DNA of 64,000 nt from Lolium rigidum (taxonomy: Eukaryota; Streptophyta; Magnoliopsida; Poales; Poaceae): NCBI RefSeq assembly GCF_022539505.1, contig NC_061512.1:154611962-154675961 (forward strand), in the 5' to 3' direction. A model generated the notes under the pieces. It had not been told where the DNA came from. It made no database searches and saw nothing but the letters and a program-made list of their open reading frames with translations. Below are positions 33,384 to 46,400 of the stretch, in pieces. The position numbers and the translations under genes were made by a program. Position 1 is the first letter of the stretch; each line of letters starts with the position of its first letter.

Positions 33384-33407
33384 CTGATAAGGCTTTTCCT
33401 ACTAGTG
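33384..33407 (-). repeat. Right terminal inverted repeat of CACTA element
   Basis: Reverse-complemented, this end begins CACTAGTAGGAAAA. It is followed directly by the second TAT duplication (33408-33410). Confidence 0.93.
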
Positions 33408-33410
33408 TAT

Positions 33411-34389
33411 TGTGGGTGTTATTCTTGTTTGATTGTGCCTTAATAACCTATGAGACCTCGTGTGTTCATAGACTAGGTTGGATAATGTATACTTTTTCTC
33501 AACGATTGTTTGTTGAGGTCTGCTTTGGACATGTTGTCCACTTATTCTTGATAGAGCATTAATTGCCTTATAATTGTCCATGTTTATGGTCTATTTTATG
33601 GTTCCTTTAAATGTGAACTGGCACCCAGATCTATTCCAGCTAACTGGTTACAATATTTTGTTTTCCTTTGTTTGTGTCGGTTGCTTGCATGCAACCAAAA
33701 AGTTTATGGCGAAAATGTCAAGCTTACACAAAATTTGGTGTTTGTCTCATGGTTTAGTAAACCTAAATATGGTTATTTATTATGATGCGATGAGATATCT
33801 AGGCAAGAATCAGTAATAGAGTGGGAAAGACAAACTTGCACAGAAAAACCAATCTAACTTGTAGGTAAAATACCGCATTTATGCTCCACACGCATGTATA
33901 CCGGATGACACCTCTCTCCATTTGAGACCTTGGGGCTTCTGGAAAATCTCCACTACGCTCTGCTAAGTGTCCAACTACGCCAAAGTAGAACACAAGTCTT
34001 TTGTTTGCGGCTCTGTCCACACCAATATAATGGTATTGTGGAGACGAAAGATTGCTACATAGTGCGGCTTATTATTTTAGCTCCTCACCCTGCTTTTGTC
34101 CCTGAAGGTCTGAAATCCACCGATGAACCAATGAAAATCTCCAATGTCTAAAAAGGATTTCTGTTCCCTACAACCTCTAGCCTTGCAACTAGAAACTATT
34201 GAACCTTGCTAGGAATTGACGGTATCCCTGTAATTTAAATTTTACGCTCAATTAAAATTGACATGTTTCAGATTTAAAAAATCAGTTTAGACAAGAAATT
34301 TTAGATTAACCTTAGGAAAATGAGCGATGTTAGAACACATATTGAGCTACTACTCAAGTGTGCTACGAAACCAACAAACTATAGATCAT
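33411..34389. other. Right flank of the CACTA element, downstream of the neprosin gene
   Basis: This is AT-rich sequence between the TAT duplication and the poly(A) signal of the neprosin gene. Open frames at 33574-33816 (+) and 33799-34020 (-) have no supporting features. I see no repeats with clear ends. Confidence 0.55.
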
Positions 34390-34395
34390 TTTATT
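34390..34395 (-). terminator. Poly(A) signal of the neprosin gene
   Basis: AATAAA on the minus strand begins about 24 nt after the stop codon (34419), a plausible though short 3' UTR. Confidence 0.6.
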
Positions 34396-34418
34396 AGTAT
34401 AATTCGAACATTGTTACA

Positions 34419-37400
34419 TCAAAGCTTGCAATCTCCAGCACCACACCAATATGCTTCAACTCCATGGTCTCCGTCTGCTTTATTATCAACTGAGTAGCAT
34501 TTCGGATTTTCTACAACCATATCAAACTCACGAGCCCGTGGGGTCACAAGATTGTGTTTTTTGTCCAGAACTTGAATGTTCTTCACATATGCTGCCTTGC
34601 CATACCCCTCTGAAGCAGGGTGCCCACTACCCATGGGCGGTGGCTTATATTTAATTGTAGGGCCTTCAACGAAACCACCCCAATAGCCAGCAGTTCCCTT
34701 TGTTTTCAAGTAACTGAAGAGCTCACCTGGCCAATATCCAACTATAGTGCGATGTATGCCGAACTTCAGCCACCAGTTTGACTTGTCATCCTAATAGAAA
34801 AGAATCGGACACTATGAAAAGTAAAACAAAAGAACAAGTTGTGTAAAAACATGTTTTACCGAAGCAACAAACTCGTAAAATATATACATTAACTCCTTGG
34901 CGTAAAATAATAAAAATGATCATATATTAAGGTAAAAACTCGTAAAATATATACATTAACCAAAATAATTATTTACCATTCATATATTTTGAACTTTATC
35001 CGAGAGCATTGGAGTTAAAACTCCTTGGCGTGAGACATTATGAAATATATCAAGCTTGAACATATTACCAATTTTTGTAGGGTGGGATTTATAAGTAAGC
35101 TACTCCTCCGCTCCATAAAAAGTGTCAAGGTTTTAGTTGAAATTAACTCAAATTTGAACTAAACAGTGATATTTATGATGGGTCGGAGGTAGTAGTTCTT
35201 TTGTGGGGTGGGATTTATGGAAAATATTGACCATAACCATATGGACAAATACCTAAATACCTAGGTTTTCCAATCATAACGACCATAAATAAAGTCCTTG
35301 AAAAATTTATTCACAAATTTGAATTACTAATTGGCATGCTAACCAAAGCGATAAGAGAAGCTCAAAAAAAATATCAAAGAAAATATGAAATATAGCATTC
35401 AAAGAAAATATGAAGATAGTAAAAGTTGTTAAGGACAATAATTTGTTAGCTTTCTTTCTCATCTTACTTAAGCATCCAAAACACTCATCACATAAGAATA
35501 TAATGGTTGGGTGTTTAAAATATCAGCAAAAGCATACCTGATAGAAGAAAATATTCAGCTGAGCTTGTGGCCCACCGTACTTTGATACTGGTGATAATTT
35601 TCCACCTAAAACTATATCTCGATTCGTTTGCACAAATCCAGAGCACTGTAGATCAAAGCAGTGTTTTTGGCCAACATTCTGGAGAGTGGAATCATGCAAG
35701 TTAATATAACATTACACACATGAAGTAAAAATATGGAATTAAAGCTACACCTTACATAGAAAACATGAAATCTGGCATGCCTGTCACCTGCGATGCTTGC
35801 CCAGACCTAGAACAAGTTAGAAATTAAATAACAGTTTGTGATATTGAATCCATCTCAAACAGAGAAGATAAGAATATATTTTTCTACAAGTACCACATAT
35901 ACATACCTATTAATGAGTTACTATACGAACTACCAACATGTACATACAAAGACAGCTTTAAATAATTACATACTTATAAACAAAACACATTTGTGCATAC
36001 TCACAGTGAATTTCAAGTTGGAATGTCTACATGCATGCCACCATAAAGTCAATCTTACAATAAACATTTAACAGTTTGTTGAGGAGCAAGAGGATATTTC
36101 AGAACAAAAAAAATATTGATATCTTATATCCTACATGTGTTTCATCATTTTACTTGTTCTTATCTATAATGTGAATTTATATTTATATTAAATTATTATT
36201 TCCTTATATGTTTCACATGTGGGGATGGATATAAAGTACTTTTATTTCCTTATGTGCATATTAATATGGTTTGGTAAATCCATATTAGTCTTACTACAAA
36301 ATTTTAGATTTTAGTAGAGTTTGCAAGTGCTTATGATAATTAGATGCGGTAAATATGCAAACAAAAGAAACTAAAAGTATTGGGATTCAACATACATAAA
36401 TATTTATTTAACAAACACAAAATAAACACACAAAAAATCACAAAAATACTTACAAACCAACCGACTCCGATGGCATTAGGATGCTCCTTGTCAAAAGAAT
36501 AACCACTAATTATAGTTGCTAGACCTCCAGATTTATCTTCACTGCCATATACTTGTGGATCATAGACACTTATTGATGCACTAGTTCCATAGATGTCTTC
36601 TCCTCTCGTAAGGCCTGCCAACTGAATAATACAATTATAACATTAGACCAGAGTGGTTCTTGAAAACTTGCAACCACACAAACATGTACATGGGTGAGGG
36701 ATAGAGATTGAGCTAGACTTCACCAACAAATTCCTTGAGTGGAATGGATTTAAAGTTAATTATAATTAAATAGACTTATTTATTATATTTTTCAAAAAAA
36801 ACCTATGTGTTTCCCACATTTACATAAATAGGATCCCTTGATCTAAAAACCATTCAACCACATATGCACCCCTTTCACGCACATAATTATGTATATTATC
36901 CCTTTAGATCTAATCACTCCTTTATTGCAATTTCTTCATCTATCTTCTATTTGTGGATAGTGTATTCGATAAAATACTTGATGTCGCAACCACTAGAAAT
37001 GTAAAACATAACATATTCTAAAACAATTTGGGGCAATAATGAAAATAAGAACACCCCGACTATATTATTTCAGAAAGAGATGATGTAGTAAAATATTTTA
37101 TACGTGTAAATGATGGCATTATTATTAAAAAATTAAAAGGGACATTTATTACTTTATCTAATTAATGGAATATGTAAAATAGGGTCGTAAGTCTTTATAG
37201 TATCTTCTTCAAAACTATGGTCGGCAATGATTTCTATATTTTTCCTTATTTCATTGTTTCCAACATAAAGGCGACAAAAAATAATATAAGATATGGGTTC
37301 AAGAAATCTTATGATTCTCAGTCTACTCACCAAAATCTTCTATACAAACAACTTAGCGTGTTTTACATAAAACACATGAACCTTACGCACTACTTGCAAT

Positions 37401-40400
37401 GAATCTTAGATGCCAAAGCCACAATATGAGGGTCCCATTCGAGAAATTTAGACCTAAATATGGTATGGTATATACATACTCTCATTCTAGTGGCATGTGA
37501 GATTATACTTATTATGCCAATACATTTAAGTAAATTAACTCTCTATCATACATTACATGGATAAAAATTACATATGAAATCGTTAGCCTTAACAATTAAA
37601 TAAGGATACTATAAAAGATTACCGAAGTAGTGATGTTGTCACCCTGAATAGTATTCCATGTGGATATTTTTCTAGTCATTTCACTAAGGTTAACCATCGA
37701 GTTGTAATTATCGCTTCTCCACATTGGAATTGTTCCTGGAGGACAAGAAACCAATTGGGTACTAGATTCCAGTTCTTTATCTGGTAACGTGAAGTTTCCA
37801 TAAACTCCAGTAGGATGCGAGGTTGGTTCCATCTGCATGCAAGTAAAAATCAGCTACTTTGGTATATAAAAGTAGAATGTTACATTAATGTAAAAGAACT
37901 ACTTCCATAAATTAATTCATCGATACTAACAACACCATTTCCATTATCATGTAACAAAGGTATTGATGGACCTGTGGTGACTTCATACTATATTTTTAAT
38001 AAGGGATTTCTATTTTCGTGCCCTCGGGTTCTTAGTTGTGCTCAGTTTTCCCCAGCTCCTTAGTTTTTCCTCAGTTTTACCCAAGCGTTTGTCTTAAACC
38101 ATCACACGTGATGTAACGGCCGGTTGCCCGACGGTTGACCGTTATCTTCTGACTAGTGGGGCCACGTAGAGCCTGCAAAGACACGTCAGACCATCCATCT
38201 TTGTTTGACCGTAAGCATCGCTGTATCCCTGACCAAAACGCGAACGAGTGGGGCTTCGGTATATCAAATGACAAGTGGGGCCATGACGCTGATACAAGGG
38301 GCAATACACGGGTAGGATTAGATTTTTAAACGGAGCTCTACAGCGATGGCACGGAGGAGGTGGCATGCGGGGTGCCGAGATGAGATCGACGTCCACAAAG
38401 AACTGCATGAGGCAAGACCAGACGCATTAGATAGATATGAACTAGACGCGTTTAACCATGCAAAGAAGAGAAGAAATGGTCGACGACATCGACGACCACC
38501 TCAAAACTTTGACTGACCGTGTCGGACACGAACGCGAGCAATGTAGAGAAAACTAGTGTCTCTCCTTTCTGGCGTGTATAGGTGGGTGCTAGGAGAGTGT
38601 GGTGGCGAAGGGAAAGACCTCGCGGCGGTCTGTGGCGTCCAGCATAGCGGGTCGGCGTGGCCGTGCCCACAGCTTTTCTAACAAGGTGATTTTTTCTACC
38701 TTCTCTAAATAACCTCAAATTTCATACAGCTGATCTTCTATACATAGATAGATAGATTGTTTCGTTTTTATATTTTTCGAACTTTTTATTTCCCTTTACA
38801 ATACCCAATTGATTTTCAGGTCAAAACCTCGAAAAACAGCATCATGTATGGCATCATTTTCACCCTAAATTTCAAATTTTCTGAAACTTTCCCTTTTAGA
38901 TATTCCTTGTTGTTATAGGTATGCCATCATGTATGCCAAACTTGGTTAGGTCTCACTCGAAACCAGCTTTTGTAACAAATTAGGTTTTTTATGCGTGAAA
39001 AGTAATGGCTACAACAAATTGTTGATGGTTTATCATTTTTTTGCGTGAAAAGTAATGGCAACAACAAATCGGTGATGGTTTATCATATTTTTTGCGTGAA
39101 AAGTAATGGCAACAACAAATTGTTGATGGTTTATCATTTTTTGCGTGAAAAGTAATGGCTACAACAAATTGTTGATGGTTTATCATTTTTTGCGTGAAAA
39201 GTAATGACAACAACAAATCGGTGATGGTTTATCATTTTTTTTGCGTGAAAAGTAATGGCTACAACAAATTGTTGATGGTTTATCATTTTTTTGCGTGAAA
39301 AGTAATGGCTACAACAAATTGTTGATGGTTTATCATTTGTTTGCGTGAAAAGTAATGGCAACAACAAATCGGTGATGGTTTATCATTTTTTTTGCGTGAA
39401 AAGTAATGGTAACAACAAATCGGTGATGGTTTATCATTTTTTGCGTGAAAAATAACGCCTAAAAGAGTTTATAATTTTTAGCGCGTGAAAAATAATACAG
39501 AAAACCGCCCTTCAGCATACTTAGAGGGTGGAAGCTAATTAACCGCCAACAGAGAGAGAGAGGGGGGTTATCCTGCCCGTTCTCTATATCATACGATCAA
39601 CGGTCGGCGGGCACGATCCGCGTGACATGGGCTAGACCAATCAGGGCGATGATGCACGTCTGCGAGAATTTGTGAAGAGAGAGGGCAAAACTGAGTACTA
39701 TCAAGAAACCAAGGGCACCTGAGTAGTAAATAGACTAAGGGATTCAAATATGAGATTTAAAAAATGGAAAATGCGTGTTTTGTACAAGGAAACCCATCTT
39801 GGCCTACCTCAAACTATTTGCAATACCAATATACATCAGTGTGAGAATTGTGGCCTCATTTAGACAAAGTATGATTTGGGGAAGCTGTTTTGGGAAGGGC
39901 TTATTGTGGAAAACCATGCACCTTCATAGCTACTAGGTGATTTGAGAAGTGGCAATTTGTGGTAAAACTTGATTTATCTATGATTTATCTATGATTTGAG
40001 AAGTGGCAATTTGTGGTAAAGACTCCATGAGTAAGTGCCACTCTTTTTAGGATTTTTTTGCACATTAAATGACTCATTTAACTAGTTAATCTCATTTGTT
40101 GACTCTCTGTTGACCAGCCACTTGAGGGTAAAAGTGAGTATATTGCACTAGCCAGTATTAGCACTCGAGGGGAAAATTGAGCACACAAAAAATGCTAGTA
40201 TAAGACTCGAGGGTATACCTGAGTATATCTAAATTTCCGGGGTTAGACTCGAGGACACGTGCAATTGTTGACGCGTAGACGCGGGTCGCGGTGGAGAAGT
40301 CGAGACGTGCAATCGTGGACGCGTGTCGCGTTGCAGAAGTCCAAGACGTGCAGACGTGCACCTGTGCACGCGTAGGACGCGGGTCGCATAACCACCCCTC

Positions 40401-43400
40401 GCCTTTATAGACGCCTCCTCGCACTCTCTCTGTCACTCTCACTCGCTCACGCATCACCAACTCTCTCACGTCCCGTCATCTTCTCCAAAGCAAAAAAACC
40501 CTCTCCCTCTCCCTCTTCCTCTTCCTCCGCCGGAGAGATGGACAAGGAGAATGCCAATCCAATCGTCGAGGTTGGCTCGAAGCGCGACGCCTCCATCTTC
40601 GGCGCCGTCCCCTCGACGGACGACGCCGCCGCCACCGCCTTCACCGGTGCATCGGAGGCTGCTGCCGCCGGTGGCAGTCAGATCCCGGCGGGATGGGACC
40701 CCTACGACCCCGTGCCGTACGTCCCGCCCCCGAACCCCTACGACACCTCCCTGGAGGACCCATGGAACGAGGTAACTACGGTTTGCTTCCTTTTTTGTTC
40801 TCCATTCCTTTTTGAACCCTATTTTTGCTGGTGTAGATGGATCTGTAGATGGATGAGTATTGGGCTAATATTTGCGCCGATTTTATTCCATTTTGTTTTG
40901 ATCACTTCTTGATTTCGTTTAAGATTTGGGGTTCGGCTGTTCGGTTAATTTATGCAAGTAATATTGGATCTCAATCAGTTAATTTATGCAAGTAATCATG
41001 GGATCTCAATCAGTTATTTTATGCACTAATCAAAAGATATCAACCGTTTAATTTTGCAAATAATCTCGAATGTGTTCAAGTTCAGATCTAGTTCAGATCT
41101 AGAATCCGTTTCTTTGCCTATGATGAATGGTTGGGCACAAATTTTTACGAGGAGGGTTCAGCGAACCATTGCTGTGTACAAATCTGTTGTGCATGAGCTT
41201 TAGTTCGCTAACACCTTCCCTGTAGATATATAATCATGTCCACTCTAACCGAGGCTGACTCTGTTTTTCTTAACTTTGTTATCATGTACGTTAGTCATCG
41301 TTGCAACTCATTCACTAGTTTCTGTTTGATATGGATCGGATGTACGGCAGCGACGTCGGCAGCGACGAAGAGGAGGAGGACGTCAAGACTCGGCAGTGTC
41401 TGCGGAGGCTGCAGGTCGGCCGAGTACATCTCCTACTTCGCCAAGGAGGTGTACAGGTGCCCCTTCCGCACCGGGAGACTCGGCGCCACGGACTTCAACC
41501 GCCTCGTCACGCATACCGAGAACATCAGCAACACCTTCCCCAAGGTCGGCACGACGGTGAACGTCCACTCCTTCCGCGCCAAGCACAGGGCGCTCGGCAT
41601 GCACCTCCGCAGCTTGCAGCGGGTGGAGATCTCCGCCGGGCGCATGCCTCCGCTCAAGCCCAAGGCTCCCAAGGGGAGCAAGAGCAACAAGTGGAGGCAG
41701 AGTGTAACATCCCAGAAATTTAAAACAAAATAAACAAATTCCCTAGTTCCAAATTTTGGAACCAACAAAAACTTTTATTAAATTAAGATTGATACATAAT
41801 AATCTTGTATAATTCTTGTGCTATTGCCATGATTGCTTGCTATGAGTATTTGAAATAATCTTAAACCCTAAAGACTCACCCCTCTTCTCATCATTCTAGT
41901 GAAAATAAAATAAAAGGAAATTAAATAAGGAAAAGGCATATGTGCCTATGGCTATAATTATAAAACCTTACCCTAAGCTTTTCTACTTTGCATAGAGATT
42001 TGGAAAACCTTCATACACCATACCTAGTACCTATCAAACCAATTTCAAGTTGTTTCCAAAGAAAATTAAAAAGAAACTAAAAATGCCATAGAGGCATATG
42101 AGATTAAAATAGCACATTTGTGAATTTAAGAAAATTGACCCTAGGACTTGTTGTGAATGGTTGGATCACCTCCATATATCATTTCAACATTCAACAAAAC
42201 CAATTGGGTCAAACCAAGTCAAATTAAAAATAAAATACCACATATGCATAAAAGCATATGTGACACATAGCCATTTCACCAAATTTTGCCCTATGACTTT
42301 AAACCTTGACCAAATGATGTGAAACCTTTTCTAAACCTAATCTAATGCTAATTTGACCCTAACCCATGTCCAAGTAAAGCAAGATGAACCCTTTTCAAAA
42401 ATAATAAAAAGTGACACCTCATCTCTTAGGTATTAAGGCCAAATTTGCAAATCTTTGAACAAGACCATTTGAATTGGTTTCAATGATCTTAAAATGTTTC
42501 TACACTAATAAGAACCACATTAGAGTCAACCAAAGTCAAAACAAATGGAGAGAAATCACATAGTGAGAGAATCCCCCAACATTCCCTCACATACACCATA
42601 TGCCAAAATGCAAATCCTTCACCAAAGCCATAATTGCTTGCTCCCTTGCTTCTAAAATACTTCAATATGATAAACTAACACAATTGCATCAATGAAACCA
42701 AAATCAAATGGAGAGAATTCAAATGGTGAGATAATTCCAATTTTAACTCACATACACATAACCCAATTTAGCAAATCTTCATATGAGGCCACCATTGCTT
42801 GCCCTATGGATTCTAAAACTCTTATATAACTCAAACAAACCCAAATGCATCAAAGAAACCAGAATCAAATCCAAATTTAACTCAAAACCATCTCACATGT
42901 GATGATGGTCATTTGGGTAAATTTTAACATGATCCTCTCTTTACCCCTCTGGTTTAATTCTTTACTAAACCAAACTTGGTCAACTATGACCATGTCATCC
43001 AAGACCAAGTAAAAGTGAACAACATTCATGTTGACCATTAGTGCTGATGTTGACCAGGTTGACCAGTAGGGTTTTGACAAGTGGTGATGTTGAAACTATG
43101 TGAAGATGACCCACTTTTTGAAATGTTGCAAAACTTCACCAAAATGAACACCAACACCACCTTTCCATCACATTAAATATAAGAATGAGATTCACCAAAA
43201 ATATTTCCAAAATTCCACAAAAAAGTTCATGCGGCCATTTTGTCAAACACTTGGCAGGCATCAATTCAGACTTTGCATACACTCTATTATCCTCTGGTTC
43301 TTAGCCTAAACCCCTTTCCAATAGTGATCATTAACCTACTGGTACCCTCTCTGCACCAAAGCAAGCCAGGCATTGTTGATTAAAGGGAAGACATGATCAC

Positions 43401-46400
43401 AACCACACCCATGCCGGCCATGCTAGACACCACCATGCCACCCTACCTCTCCACTCATATCTGGCCACATCCACCTTGTCCTGGAGCATCACCGAACCGC
43501 CCTGAGCATGCCTGTACCCTCTCTGGACTGAAACGAGCACCACATTGGCCGAACGAAGCGTGCCCATACAAGCCCAGGACGTGCCAGGCACGCGGTGACC
43601 GCGCCCCGACCCAACCCTGGACGCGCCAGGACGCCACTGGTCCGGTCGCTCTCGCCCTTCCCTCGCCTTCTCCCTTTGCACACGCACGCGCCTACACTCC
43701 TGCGTCCTCCTAGACATCCTCATCAGCACGCGGGAACGCCCTAGCCCTCGCCATGATCAACTCCCTGCCGCCACGGTACTGCACGGACGCCATCCTCGCT
43801 AGCTCGCCTCAGACCCCCTTTAACCGTGCCGTCAAGCTCACTAGCACCCCTCGGACGACTGCAACGCTACGCGCCCCTAGATTGCCCCTTCACCGCTCCG
43901 GACAGCCGCGCCATGAGCGCACCTCCACAGCACACCACGGCCACCACCGCCCGCTATAAATAGCGCCTCTCGGCTCTCCTCTCTTCACACAAGTTGCTCT
44001 CCTCTCTTCACTGAACCTTCTCCCCCATCCAATTCCACTCCACCTCGCCGGAGTAGCTCGAATCGCGAGCTCGAAGCCGCCGGAGCCCGCGGAAGCTCGC
44101 GACGATTGGAGCCTCCCCGGCACGCGAAACTGCTACGAGCTGCTTCCCCTTCCTCGACAACTTCGTCTCCGCGCCTCGCCGACCCTCGTCACGCCGCCGG
44201 TGAGCCTCCCACCCCCTACCGTCGCCGCCAGTAGCCTCGCCTCTCGTCGTTGTGGACGACGAACCCCTGCCGTAGATCCCTCTTCTAATCCAACGGCGCA
44301 ACTTACCCCGTACCGATTCGGTAGTTAAAGGCCACTGACGGGTGGCCCCTCTCATGTCAGGCGGCCCACTCACACTGGCTGTGCTGCTGGGCCGTGCCTC
44401 GCCGTTTGAAACCGTTTGGGCCCATCTAGTTTTCCCGCGCGGCCCAGGTCATTCAAATTTGGTTTAATCCATTTAGTTCAAATCCAATACTGCTGCACAC
44501 TTCAAATTTGAATAGCTTCAAATATACCAATCCAAATCTGGTGATTCAAAATTTCCCAGAAATCTTAGGAATATATCTAGCTAACCCCACTGGATTCACA
44601 CTCATACCTTGTGTAGTTTTTGAATAGTAAAAATAACAAAACAGATACTTTTCAGTATTCAAATAAATCTTAAAAATCAACCATTATGAATTTTGAAGTG
44701 AATCCAATTGCAATAATTCACATTTAACAAACTCTAATTTACTATGTAAAAATATGATATATGTTCTGTACATGATCATGGGCTAGAATCAAAATATTGG
44801 CTATGTAGTCAATACTAGCCCATTTAAACTATTTCAAATTTTAGGAACTTAAACCAATGAGGTATAGCACCTCATTTAAATCATTCTCACCAGTGATATG
44901 AAGTAATTTGTTGACCTTTAAATGCTTAGGCTCATACTTGTTCACTTGTAGAATTTAAATCAACATAGTATTTAAATTGCACTAGTATTTAAATCACATG
45001 AGATGATGAATCTCATTTAAAACCACTTTTCTCAAATACTAAGTGAGAAGTGTTGACCTTGGTCAACATGGGATCATCCATGGTTATTTGAGAATATGGC
45101 ATCACCTCAATAATAGTTTTTACTAAATTAGTTACAACTATGTGTTAAATCATATGAGAGGTACTCCTCTCATTTAAATCTTGTTCTCAAGTAATTCAAC
45201 ATGAGGTAGTGACCATGGTCTAATAATCTCATATTGAGTTATTTGGTGGCATTAAATCACTATCATGCTAGTATTAAAATGCATGAGGTATGGAACCTCA
45301 TTTAAATCATTTTTCTCAAATAATAAGTATGAAGAGGTTGACTTTGGTCAACCTAGGTCATATATTATCCATAAGAGAAATTAAAACTTAAGAAGAATTC
45401 AATGAGAGGAAATTATTTCTCCAAACCAAAGAGAAACCCTAATTTCAACTTTCAATAAGAGGAAATTATTTTCCTAATATTAAATAAAGAAACCCTAGCA
45501 TAATTTGTGAATAAATGTTAAGTAGTGATCCTAAATCATTTGAGTGAGCCATTAAGGCTAATAAAGAGTACTTAAGTATTGTTTGGTGATTGTATCCTCG
45601 TATTCGTTTTTAGACGCTAGTACCGGAGACTATCAAGAGGAGGAGGTATTCTACCGGGAGGAAGCACCGAGAAAACTTTGATCAATACACCAATCAAGGC
45701 AAGCTAACACTCTTGCAAGGTTCCCTTGTGCAAAGCTCTACAAGAGCAAGGCACCAACATTTTTTACTTTGTGCTTAATGCTCCTATTTCCCAGTTTTAC
45801 TTTACAAGCTTTTCTAAATTTTGTTTATCAAAGTTTACCTTTTTGATTCATGATTCACTTGGTTTAGATATAGAGTAGAACAAGAGCATCAAAGTTAGCC
45901 TAGAGCAAGACAAGCTAGTTAGCACCCCTCATGACTAGTTGCTAGTGCTAAACAAATAGAATTGACTACTCTAGATGGGATCATGTGAAATGAAATGACT
46001 TTGAAAAACCTTGGAATGATGAGTCATTCTATTGAAAGATTTTGAAGGTGAATATGAGTGGTGAATGACTTGGTGAATTTTACAAAAAAGCTGATGGTTG
46101 GGTTCGGATGCGATACCATTCCAATTTGAAAGTACCCCCACAATACCCAATATGGGTAAGGGCTTAACTAGAAATTTATGTGCTTTAGTATGGGTTCCCT
46201 CTAACAAGCGTCATCGGGGTTAGGCCGAGGGCTGCCTCCACAACAAACAAAACGATGCGATATGACGTGGAATGAGGTGAATGTCCGGCCCAAGCCCTGT
46301 GCGGTTCCCGGGTTGATTGCGGTTTTCACCGGGAGGCCAAGCTCATGGGGAGAGGTGCCTATACTAGAGTATGTAAGTGAAAGGTTATGGTTGGTAGTCC

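Larger units (their letters stand above)
850..33407 (+). mobile_element. CACTA (En/Spm-type) DNA transposon, 32.6 kb with nested insertions
   Basis: The element starts CACTAATAGGAAAA and ends TTTTCCTACTAGTG. The outer 24 bp match as inverted repeats at 20 of 24 positions, and both ends are flanked by the 3-bp duplication TAT (847-849 and 33408-33410), the CACTA signature. Inverted copies of TTCTGTGGCGCACC crowd both subterminal regions. Inside are a tnp2-type transposase gene, a second gene with Transposase_24-like and Ulp1-like parts, an unknown ORF and a small RNase H1-N/membrane ORF, all on the plus strand. Four later insertions (3869-4253, 5162-12167, 17337-25488, 28532-32567) account for about 19.6 kb including TSDs, leaving a core near 12.96 kb. 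Both main genes are broken, so this copy cannot supply its own transposase, although its ends look usable in trans. Confidence 0.95.

Noticed and set aside
33574..33816. 80-residue plus-strand frame downstream of the neprosin gene
   Set aside because: AT-rich, hydrophobic by composition, with no start context, domain or splice support.
38989..39367. Two overlapping minus-strand frames rich in MINHQQF repeats
   Set aside because: They are translations of the 50-bp minisatellite and lie entirely within it.
38003..39745. A separate small MULE ending near 39745
   Set aside because: No 9-bp duplication of TTTTAATAA follows 39745, whereas 55666-55674 matches exactly.
43393..43713. 106-residue frame in the 5' LTR of the gag-only element, with a copy at 51115-51435
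   Set aside because: It precedes the TATA box, is Pro/His-rich by composition, and differs by frameshift-like changes between the two LTR copies.
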